From Telopea speciosissima (lineage: Eukaryota > Streptophyta > Magnoliopsida > Proteales > Proteaceae): DNA of 64,000 nt. The position numbers and the translations under genes were made by a program. Shown in pieces: positions 38,086 to 48,500 of the stretch. Below the pieces are notes generated by a model that had not been told where the DNA came from, did no database searches, and saw only the letters and a list, made by a program, of their open reading frames with translations. Numbering within the stretch: the first letter of the stretch is position 1; each line of letters opens with the position of its first letter. The DNA is taken from NCBI RefSeq assembly GCF_018873765.1, contig NC_057917.1, forward strand, positions 51,949,464 to 52,013,463, given 5' to 3'.

Positions 38086-38554
38086 CTCTCTCCAACGTTT
38101 CAAAAAACAAAATTGGAGATCAAATCGATCAGTGTTGGTTCTTGTTAGAATCAAAGTAGAATCAGCCAAATTGGTCAATTCTGATTTTGATGCAAATTGG
38201 TTGATTCATCGATCTGATTCATAATTTTTAAAACTCTATCTCTCCCCTTTGCATCGCTCCCTACACACCCTCTAAATATCCCTCACCCATCTCCCCCCCC
38301 CCCTCTCTCTCCCCCACCCCCACCTAAGAGGGGAGAGGGGGAGGAACTCAAAACCATCTCGTATACTAAATGGTCCAAAATTAGGATCTAGTTTAGTTTA
38401 ATAACAGCACGGTCCAACTCTAGTTCCTTTTCAAATACTCAAATATAAGCGTTTCTTTAATACAAACCCTTAGTTTTTCTTTGTGATTACAACATAACTC
38501 TTATATAAGTTATAACTATCAAGTAATAACTACCCCTAAATAATCAAAGGGGCA
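38086..38554. other. Intergenic, no gene seen
   Basis: GAATCAG/GATTC-type degenerate repeat at about 38150-38225, C-rich tracts near 38291, then AT-rich sequence. Confidence 0.35.
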
Positions 38555-38692
38555 CTGTTCTCTGTGCCACAGTGTAGGCTGCGCCCAGGCACATGGGGCT
38601 GGGTGCAATGACTACCCTGCCCCCTAAGTAGCAGGCCCATGTGCTTGGGCGCAGCCTGCACTGTGGCCCAGGGAACATTCTCCCATAATCAA
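38555..38692. mobile_element. Foldback MITE, GC-rich family, copy 4
   Basis: The left arm GTTCTCTGTGCCACAGTG, GGCTGCGCCCAGGCACATGGG and the right arm CCCATGTGCTTGGGCGCAGCC, CACTGTGGCCCAGGGAAC pair over about 45 bases. Outermost bases (GGGAGAATGTTC read inward from the right) match copy 2. Confidence 0.75.
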
Positions 38693-39079
38693 ATATACCT
38701 AGTGGTTCACAGTTACAGTGAGTTCCTTATTGGACTCATTGAGAAATCCGTCTCAGAAACGTTCCATTTAATAATGAGACAGGTCGGTTTCTGGAACGAT
38801 TCTAATCCTAGTATCAAATTGACACCCTCACAATTTGGGAATCGATATAAGATTGGTCGTATTGTCCAATCCATACCTGTATCAATTGTGATCGATATTG
38901 ATATTTGACCAATACAAATTAACTGATACGACATTGATATATTTCTTTTATATTTTTGGTCTAAAATCAAACCGATCACGTATATCGCATCGTATCAAAT
39001 TGTCAATATCGCGAACAAAATCCATGTACACCCTTAAAAGGGAAGGGATGTTTGTGGAATTTTTATCCTATGCAGTTAC

Positions 39080-39202
39080 TACACGATGCAGTACGCAGTA
39101 CTGCATCGTGCGGTGGTTGCAGAGGCCATGTGCACCATGTGGGGTCTGCTGTGTGACATGACCTCTACTACACTGCACGATGCAGAACTACATCGTGCAA
39201 TT
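39080..39202. mobile_element. CACGATGCAG double-palindrome foldback element
   Basis: The left end is a perfect 13-bp-arm palindrome (CACGATGCAGTAC, 3-base loop, complement). The right end is a second palindrome built on the same word (TGCACGATG...CATCGTGCA). The two ends also pair with each other. The middle is about 70 bases. Confidence 0.6.
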
Positions 39203-39249
39203 CCAAGAGAGGATAACGATTCGATGTTTGTGTAAATCAAAGGAAGCCT

Positions 39250-40226
39250 GGCCCGAGTCCGGATCAGCTACCCACTTGGGCAGATAATTTTACACCCCAC
39301 CCCATCTCTGCATATGACATGTGTCCAGCAGCAAACCGAGATAGACGGAGGAGTTACTTTTCTGTTATGCTTTTGTTTTCAAATTTTTTTCTTTATTTAA
39401 TTTTTCCCCACTAAACAGAAGAAACGTGTCCAATATGGCTTTCACTCCACTTCCCCAAACTCTCTCTCTCTCTCCTTCTTCAGTGTCTCTGCAAATCGAA
39501 AAGAATATTTCTGGAATGGGTCTATCGCTTTTCTGGAACAGTAAACTCAATATGCACCCAAAACTGTGTCAAATTGAAAAAAAAAATTGAAAGATTGAGA
39601 GACAATAAAAAGAAATCAAACGGGGAAATTAAAGAAAGAGGATGAGTGGCATCAGGAATCCTTCAACTTCCATCGCATATTTCTAGAATGGGTCTATCGC
39701 TTTTATTCATTGCATATTCATCGAAGGTATCAACATCAACTTCAATGTTTCTTCATTCCCTCTTTTGATTCTCCATCTCTCACACCCATGAGAAGCAACC
39801 GAGGCTTCTGAATACCCTTTCCTCATCAGAGTCATCAGAGAAAGAAACCCTAGACCATCAGGTATACTCTTTGGAGTATAGAGTTTAACTGGGCAAGCAA
39901 GGAAATTAAACCTTGCCAATTACTAAAACAGGGAGGGAGTTCACTGAGGTGGCGATTTGCAAAGACACAGACGGAGATGGAGGAGTTGATTTACGATTTG
40001 CAGAAACACTGAGGAAGGAGAGAGAGAGAGAGAGAGTTTGGGGAAGTGAAAGCCGTATTGGACACGTTTCTTCTGGGGAGAAATTAAAAAAAGAAAAAAA
40101 TTTGAAAAAACCAAGCATAACAGAAAAGTAACTCCTCATTTGTTGCTGGACATATGTCACATGGAGAGATGGGTGGGGTGTAAAATTATCTGACCATGTG
40201 GGTAGCTTATCCAGACTCGCCTGGCC
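39250..40226. mobile_element. Long-TIR Mutator-like non-autonomous element
   Basis: About 250 bases at the left end (AGCTACCCACTTGGGCAGAT..., through CAACTCTCTC-like CCAAACTCTC and GTGTCTCTGCAAATCG) are mirrored at the right end (GATTTGCAGAAACACTG..., GAGAGAGAGTTTGGGGAAGTG, ATCTGACCATGTGGGTAGCT). The unique centre (about 39505-39975) has no domain I recognise. Such long terminal repeats are typical of Mutator-like elements. I could not fix a 9-bp target duplication, so the class is inferred. Confidence 0.6.
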
Positions 40227-40903
40227 CCAGAGGTCTCACAGTAAATTGAGGTCAAACTCATTATTATTTCATTAAAAGGAGAAGCAGTTAAAAAATGATA
40301 GCAACGGTTTAAAACCCACGTGCACGGGACGGTTAATGCGGTCTCGAGATTCAGCGAGAAGAGAATATTATGATTAAAAAGAGGAGACTAGAGGTGTACA
40401 GTATCACGTGTGTGTTGATAGAGACAAGAGAGGTGGTATAGAGCTGTACCCATGCCCGAATTTTTATCTCCTACACCCCTGCCCTGCCCTCCCCTGCCCC
40501 GCTTGGGGCTACTAAACATATTACTATTTAGTACAAATTAGTAGTAATAAACGAAGTGGCAGTTGTAGTATACGTCCACATCACTCTGCGATTCTTGTTT
40601 TTTTTAAATGTTTGCTTACCTAGCCATGGTTTTAGACTAGTGCACGGTATCGGTCAACCCGGAAACTGATACGGTATCAAATTGATATCAACACAGATTG
40701 GTTTTATCGGACAAATTTGCCCCTGTTTCTTTTTTAAAAATGGATTTTTTTAACCATTTTACCCCTTGTGCCTTGTCCATACTATGTCACTAATACGGTA
40801 TCAGCACGGTATCGTTCACTTACAAAATCAATATTTATCGCCTGATATGGTCGATACCTCAAACCATGACGTAGCAAATGTTTGCAGGAATGAAAGTGGC
40901 ATT

Positions 40904-41341
40904 GAGCTCCTCTCCAGGGAGCCTAGTACCCAGGAAGTGCCCAAGGGGGCATCCAACTATTGGGTTGGGCCGCACACATTCCGACGGTTGATTGGCGCAT
41001 GTTGGCATGTGTGTGGCACAACCTAGTCGTTGGATGCCCCTTGGGCACTCCCTGGGCGTTGGGATCATTGGAGAGGAGCCAGATATCGCACACATCACGA
41101 TAGCTGACTGACATGCGTCTGGATGTGTGCAGAACAACCAAACTGTTGGATGCCACTTGGGCACTCCTTGAGCACTCCCTGGACGCTGGGTTCACTGGAG
41201 AGGAGCTAGATATCACACACATCACGATAGCTGACTGACACGCATCGGGATGTGTACAACACAGCCCAACCGTTGGATGCCCCCTGGGCACTCCTTGAGC
41301 GCTGGGCTCACTAGACACTAGAGAGGAGTTGGATCAGCAAA
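40904..41341. repeat. Tandem cluster of foldback MITE units
   Basis: Units of about 125 bases share GGAGAGGAGC, ATATC(G/A)CACACATCACGAT, AGCTGACTGACA, GTTGGATGCC and TTGGGCACTCC. Two adjacent units are very similar, and a third, more diverged one lies to the left in partly inverted arrangement. Confidence 0.7.
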
Positions 41342-41343
41342 AG

Positions 41344-41346
<3 letters not shown>

Positions 41347-41386
<40 letters not shown>
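41347..41386. repeat. (GA)n microsatellite
   Basis: An uninterrupted GA run of about 20 units next to the MITE cluster. Confidence 0.95.
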
Positions 41387-41388
<2 letters not shown>

Positions 41389-42439
41389 CATGGGTATCAG
41401 TACTGGTATCGGGGCAATACAGATAAGAGAAGCATGGGTATGGGTATTGGTATCGGGGCGATACATATCTGTATCACATCATCAATCTCGACACCATATT
41501 GATATCGTATCATGAAACGGTACAAACAAGGGTAAAATAATAAAAAATATATATTTTAAAAGAAAATCAAGGGTAAATTTGTTCGATATAACCGATCCAT
41601 AATAATACCTTATTGATATCGTATCAATTTTGTAGGTAAGCGATACCCATACGATACCATACACTACTAAAACCATGGACATCAGACTCGTACTCTCTAA
41701 GTCAAGACTCATGGGAGAACGGGATTTTTTTTTTGGTAAAAGGGAAGGGGGGGGGGGGGAGGGCAAAGTATACCAGAAAATGAATCTTCTAAGGGGATCC
41801 AGGATTTTACAAAACGGAATCCGAATCGGATTGGGTGAATCGGCAATCCAATTCAAATCAGAGTTTTAAAAAAAATTGGAATTGAGTAAATTGGCTGACT
41901 TGAGTTAGAATCGGCCGAACTCGATCCTGATTCAAGTCACTACGGATTGTTTTCATCATAGAGCTTTTCTAGGATTCCGTCTGATCCTGGTCGATTCAGA
42001 ACGATTCCGACCAATTCCGGAATATTTCTGAACGATTCTGAACGATTCTGACTTTTAAGATCCTCAAGGAGTTTTTAGCCTCCGTAGAATAAGAATGATG
42101 TGGCCCATTTTGACGGTTGGATATCTATGAACTAGTGTAAATTGGTGGATTGGCCGTATCTCAAATTTAGGGTTTAATTTTTTCTAATTGATTGGTGTGC
42201 ATCAATATATGTTCGTACACATTCACGTTACTAGAGCCACTACTATGCATTTTCCTTTTGTCTTGAATTTTTTTAGGTAAAGGGTTCCCTAAGCAAGCGG
42301 CATATGAGAATGCGCAAATGAGATGTGATAAAACGGTATCATACATAGAAACCGGTTAGCAAGGTCATTTCATATGAAGAGGAGAGAGAGAGACACATAA
42401 AATGTATCCTACCCCAGCCATGGTTTAAGTTCACTGTGT

Positions 42440-42845
42440 CAATCACTGTCGATACCAATCCGATATCAGCTTTGCCTTGTTTCGTCACTTTGGCCAAAAA
42501 ATCTGCTATGTGATTTGCCTCCTGAGAAATTTTCAAGCAATAGAAGATAGATACTATTTAAAAAGCTTTAATCTTGTATAAAATACCATAGAATTGTATT
42601 AGCTTATGGAGACAACCACTGAAGCCGACTCATATCAATCCATAGACTTTGCACTCCTATCTCCAAGGCTTTGTAAAGCTCACAACTGAGACCAGCGAAT
42701 ACTGCCTCAAAATTTGTTTTCTGTCCCAGGAATTCATTAAAGACCCAACTATTTTTCGCAAATGATCCCTGAAGATTTATGACTCGCCTCTGCTCTGCCC
42801 TTCTAGGGTTCTCCAATGAGCAATCATCAATATTCAACTTAAGTC
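42440..42845 (-). mobile_element. L1-type RNase H fragment D
   Basis: Minus-strand frames read LNIDDCSLENPRRAEQ, LQGSFAKNSWVFNEFLGQ, TNFEAVFAGLSCELYKALEI and, after a frame change, ANHIADFLAKV. This is the order of the plant LINE RNase H domain (D...GGxxRDxxG...E...L...AL...D...N..AD.LA). The catalytic glycines and one acidic residue are altered and a stop is present, so it is a relic. No upstream RT is visible. Confidence 0.7.
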
Positions 42846-43489
42846 AATTCATTGTTTTAGAAACAAAGAAAAAGAAAAAAAACATGATGATACAATCGAT
42901 ATATGTGTCTATCTCTCTCCTCAATTTCAAAATTTTCATTTTCTTTTCTTGGCTTCCAAACATAGTCTAAAAGTAATTTTAACTTTCCTTCTTAAAATAA
43001 CCTTTCCTTCGCTGTGATCCATCATGGGTTTTTCTTCTCAATTACTACTAAAAGCTTCAGTGTCTTATAATGGCAACCCTCCATGCAGTTACTTTTCTTT
43101 TGGGTTCCCAATCTTCTCCATCTTTATCTTGTGCTTAACCGATAGTGACAGATAACCTGCCCAGTTCCAATCTTTTACTGAGAAAGCCTAAAGGCATTTA
43201 TACCAAAAAAATAGAAAGCCTAAAGGCGTTTCAAGTGCGTCCATACTCAATTCACGGGCCAATGCCATTCCCAACTTCCATTAGCCAGATAACTTCCAGA
43301 TAAAAAGAAGCACTATAATCCTCAGGTGAAAGCTCTCCTTGAAACACTACAAAGCTAAAAGGGGAAGTTTCAAATGAGGCAAGACACATCAAGTTACTCA
43401 AGGCAGTGATTCATCACTTGTTGCATTCAAGTTGTGTTTGGTATGCATTCTTAGAATAGATTTTTATTCTAGAACAGGGGTTTAGTGCA

Positions 43490-43985
43490 CAATACATGGA
43501 ACTAAATCTCGGTTTCGCAGCTAACCGAGACAACACCTTAGGGGAGTTCAAAAAAATGCCAAGTTTCAATTGGTTTCGACAGTAGTTCGGAAATTTCGAC
43601 AAAAAAATACCAAGTTTCGACCAATTTTAACCAATTTCAACTAACCCAGTTTCAATAGTTTCAACCAGTTTTGCCCAGCCCATCACATGTCAAGTTTTAC
43701 CAAACATACTAGGTTTCGGCTAGTTTCGACCAAATTTCGGTTTCTAGCTGGTTCAAACCTGCGTCAGTACCAAAATCTTTATCCTTTGGCATAGTATCTG
43801 TCACCACCGATTCTAATAACAATACCACTACAAATCCACCGTGTTGAGTCAAATCAGACCATTTTGACCCTCAAAATACCGATGTGAGGGGCTTTTGAAC
43901 CCTTTTGCACTCCCATGTTTCGGTACCACCGATACCGATATGGATTGGCCATATCCTGATACCTAAAAACCATGGTCTAAAATGC
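43490..43985. repeat. TTTCGACCA-rich degenerate repeat
   Basis: Diverged repeats of GTTTCGACCA, CAATTTCAAC and AGTTTCG are followed by a CCGATACCGATATGG segment ending AAAACCATGG. Similar words recur at 51505-51600. It is probably a decayed DNA element nested in another: the flanks GTTTGGTATGCATTCTTAGAA and TAAAATGCATTCTGAAAC look related. Confidence 0.4.
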
Positions 43986-44776
43986 ATTCTGAAACCCAGT
44001 TCTCTATTCTCTTTTCAGAATATGTTCTAGACCTAGAAAAACACAGCCCAGCCCGTGTGTTCCGGGGCCCAACAGTAGTTTGATTGTCTTTCCCACCTGT
44101 CTCTTGCAATTTCCAGATGTACATGGTTGCCAAATTGGGGCCTGCACAATTTAGCTACCTAATAGATTCTCCTGCTAGGAACTTTCACCCAAAACAGAAC
44201 GACTCCCAACCAGTATGGTGGCCCAGGGTTGGCCAACGCATGATAATTGCAGCAGAAAAGATGACCCAACAATCAGAGAGTTGCAAATAATTGATCATCC
44301 GCAAGTTGGCCGCAACCTGCATCCAAGACTGATCACCTAATTGTTCTGGTTTGCAGTGCGTCATTAAGAAAATTGTGGCGATGAAGAGGTTTCTGTACAT
44401 TGATGATTGCTTACATTCAAAACAGAGATAGAGAAGCTTATATGACTGCTTATAAAGGTTAAAAATTACCTAGGAATTCTTAACAACTACTATAATATAC
44501 ATATTTGATAATCAATTTAATGTGAACATCTATTAGAGACAGTTCATCTCAATGTGACCTCCAGTAAAATTTTTCTCTTTCATTTTAGCAGTTTCATCTC
44601 TGTTGTGCAGCAGCTCTTTGTTCTTCCGCCCCTGATGAATACTCTTGATCATTGACTTAAACCCACCACTTACCCGTCATAAAAATATGGGCACAAAGTG
44701 GGAAGCATTGACCACACTACAACATGCACACTAATTGTCAGGTTGGCTTCACCCCATGTGCAAAGACGTCCAGCCC

Positions 44777-45046
44777 CATGCCAACTACCCAAGCATCGAT
44801 ATGCATCCATGCATTCAATGGGGAGGGGGGGGGGGGGGGACCTGTAATTACAATAATTCCGCCCTTTGAATGTCTTAGCTCTACTATTGTAACACATTTA
44901 CGTTCTCCATGCCAACTACCCAAGCATCGATATGCATCCATGCTTTCAATGGGGAGGGGAGGGGAGGGGGGGGGGGGAACCTGTAATTACAATAATTCCG
45001 CCCTTTGAATGTCTTAGCTCTACTATTGTAACACATTTACGTTCTC
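44777..45046. repeat. Tandem duplication across the helicase stop codon
   Basis: Unit 1 (44777-44907) and unit 2 (44908-45046) both start CATGCCAACTACCCAAGCAT and end TTTACGTTCTC. They differ mainly in the length of a G run (unit 1 has about 13 in a row after GGGGA). The helicase TAA (45039-45037) lies in unit 2; unit 1 carries a second copy of the same last codons downstream in the 3'UTR. Confidence 0.92.
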
Positions 45047-45520
45047 CTGTGATGTTTGTTCTTGCTTTTCTTCAGCAGCATTGACATATTGTCAATGTCT
45101 TCTCGACTCGATTGAGTCCCACCCGTCAACCATTCCAAAGTCTCAGCTGCAGCATCCTTCTCTGCAAGCTTCTTGTTCTGACAAGGCTGCCCCATAAACT
45201 GCATCCCATTAAACTCCACAGTGGTTTGAAATTGGTTGTTCTGAAGTTGTTTTGTCTTATAAGTAGGTGCTTCATGACCAGCCCGGGTTAACAATGTCTG
45301 CAGCTGGCTCTTGGAATTATCACCTCCAGGCCCATTGCGACTCCTTGAAAACTTCTGTGGTGGTGACAATGATGCAGTTTTTGATGGTGTCGGGGGCTGA
45401 CGGCCAAAGACAAACCTTCCTTCACATCGGTCCTCTGAAATCAGCGACCGCACTGCTGATAACAGTTCCTCATGCGTGCGAATGTCCATCTTGGGATTCA
45501 GAAGCTGTACACCAAAGTAC

Positions 45521-45561
<41 letters not shown>

Positions 45562-48500
45562 ATGCTTGCTTTTAATAAACTTACGGGGACAAAAGCACAG
45601 AAATTTTCTTATTTCATTACCGTGCTGCAACATAGGGGCCATGGCATAGAGCAATGGTAAAAAGCTCGGGCCACAAGGGAAAATGCCCAGGTTCAATTCA
45701 AGTCTTGAGGGTGTCCACTTTGCACAAAAAATGCCAAAGGTTAGGACCCACTCCAAACTCACCCCCCTCCCAGGACCCTGCATTGGGGGTTGGGAGGGAA
45801 AGGGGGGGGGAAGCACTGGGTAATGGCCGTTTTACTACACTGCAACATGTTTCAAAACCTATTGTGAATGGACTTTCAAAGCATGGACACAAAGTTACAC
45901 ATACTTTATTTTGAACAAGTTCATCAAGTTCTCTCTTCAGGTTTAGATATGTATCAGCTAATGCAGGTTTCATGAAGAACTCCAAGTAGCCTCCCAACAT
46001 TTTCAGGTGTCCATCCTGTATAACATTGAGGAAACTTTCAGTAACCAGGAAAATAAAAAAGGCAGAAGCAAACTAAATAAAAGTAATTGCACAGAAATTT
46101 TCAGCAGTAAACAATTAATGTTCCCAGACAAAATGAGCAAAGGCAACAATAACAACAATGATACAGTGGGCATATAAGGTTCATGAAACACTTACAAGTC
46201 CCCCTCTAGAGATGTTTCCCCCAAAGAGGAGAACCAGCGAATCTGATACAGCTGTCGAATCTCGTAGGAAAATTGAGTTTACTTTCACCTTCTCATTGAA
46301 AACTAGCCATGGATATGGAATTTTTGATTCTCGGGCATTGACCGTGTTCTAGGAAAGTATGAATATGAAAAAACACACAATTAGAAAGACAATACTCTTT
46401 GCTCAACTGGTGTATGGACCAGGAATGCTGAACAGAGACCACTAAAATTTCCAAATTCAGGACAGAATTTTACCGAGTATAGAAGGACCTGACCATCCTC
46501 CATTGTCTTCAATGATATAGATTTTTCCTTGTTCTGGAGGGGGAAAAATTTATAAAATCAGCGCTCAAAAGTAAATTAGTAGAAAAGAAATGGGCTTTGC
46601 ATAGGCTTCAACAAACCTTTGCTAACAGAGAAGGAAACTCTTCATTTTTTTTATTTTTTTTTTGGGGGTGGGGGGATTCAAGAAGAAGAGAGCAGCAAGA
46701 TCATTCAACCACATGCACAAAGATGAAAATGCTAAAAGCAAATGAAAATAAAAGTTAAATAAACTAGAAAACAAAGAAGGATGATAACTAACCACAACTG
46801 AACAGATCCCAGGAAATAAACCTGCACAGATGACTGCTCGGATGAGGTGCTCATCGTGGCTCCATGCATTACAATTGTCCGTGTTGTAATCAACCAGACC
46901 AGTATCTTTGAGCAAAGAAAAGAACTGTCTCCTAAGGGAATCAATAGCTTTTAGTGTCTGTGCAGAGAGAAAATTCTTCCAGCAGTACTCGTATCCAGAT
47001 TGCTCTCTTTCAGCATCTTTCCAACCCTCATAGGCTCGAACAAGAGCAAGATGGTCACTGTAATCCTGAGCAGAAAACTGGGCTCGTGCAGCCTCTGCAA
47101 GCTGCAAAAATATAAATAGAGGCTTGATAAATCTCCATACAAGGATTCTTTAATTCTTTGTCTACTAATACAGATTGCGTAGATCTCTTCTTTTCTCTTA
47201 GCATGACACTAAATCGAGTAGTTGATCACCGAAGTATCAGTCATCCAAGATAGAGACATGCCTATGTATGATGCAATAAATATTAAGCCAATTTATTCAA
47301 AATCTGATTTTTATACCAGTTTTTTAAAACTCAACTGGATTGGTAGTCGAACTGGAAAGATTTTCGGTCCACTCAGCAATAAACCACCTTACTTAGAAAC
47401 AGGAATCAAATTGGGCGGTTTTCTGAAAACCATCTGGTTTCTGAGAATCGCCCAGTTTGGATCAATAGATTCCTTGAGAAAAAATCATTTAGTATGGTGC
47501 ATGGATAATTACTCGAACAATTAACCTCATGTTTAAATGTTGTAACTCCCACCATTGTGCCAACTAAACTTGCTCTACTTCATTGGTATCTTTTTTTCTT
47601 AAAATTTTATCCTTTTTTATTTTTTTGAAATTTAAATTATTTTTAATTCTTTGTTATAAACCATAGTCTTAAAACTATCGTTATCCATGTCCTACCCAAT
47701 TAGTATAACAGTTAAACCCTTCTAAATCTATAAAATTGGACTTTGAGTGGTATCCCATGTGTTTAATTATAGAGTACACCCCCTGAGGTTTGTTCACCTA
47801 TCTTGTAACCCCCCCATTATTTAAAACCTTACTTACGGACCCCCTGGGATTGACGGAATACCCATTCCGTCAGAGTGAACCTGTTAAGTGATGATGTCAG
47901 TAGGCCATAAATTCTTAAAAGGCCAAAATACCCTTATGGTGATAGGAGTTTACCATAATACCCTTTTGGATAAATTAGAATCCATTGGAAGAAAAAATAG
48001 AGTTTGAGAGTGTTTGGGGCAGTTGCAGAGGCCGGAAAAGAGGGCGGCGATGCCTTCAGTTTGGACGATATTGACACCAACAGCGATGGAACCCATTCTT
48101 GGCGGTGGAACGTTTATGATGCCTGGAGCGGTGGTTACAGATGAGGTGTTAAAAAATCTGGAACATCTCCGACCTCTGCAAACTGCCACGTTCTTCTCCG
48201 GCGTCTGCAAATCACGAAAACAAAGAGGGAGACTAAGACAGTGAAGCTGGTCTCCCTAAACCGGGGGACCACAACAGAACAGCATCCACAGCCGCATTAC
48301 TGCTAATGCTTCTTTCTCAGGTGGTCTCTGCCATCCCTATTTTCTCCGATGAAACCCTCTCCATTTCCCATTTAACCAAACCTGAAATCACCTACAACCC
48401 ATCTTGTTCCTTCCTCATTTTCTCCGTGTGATATCGCACCCTATCTCCATCAACACCTCAACCTAAACCCACCGACAGAAACCATTTCCATAGCCGAAAC

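Larger units (their letters stand above)
40625..41677. mobile_element. Non-autonomous TIR element (CATGGTTTTAG ends) with nested MITE cluster
   Basis: The left end CATGGTTTTAGACTAGTG...ACGGTATCG is mirrored at the right end by CGATACCATACACTACTAAAACCATG. The flanks between are rich in GATACGGTATC-type words. The ends resemble those of the hAT-like insertion at 56577. No clean target duplication is seen. A GGAGAGGAGC-ended repeat cluster (40904-41341) and a GA microsatellite lie inside. Confidence 0.5.

Noticed and set aside
37574..38224. Cluster of overlapping open frames on both strands
   Set aside because: They come from a pyrimidine-rich tandem duplication and a (CT)n run; none has a recognisable product.
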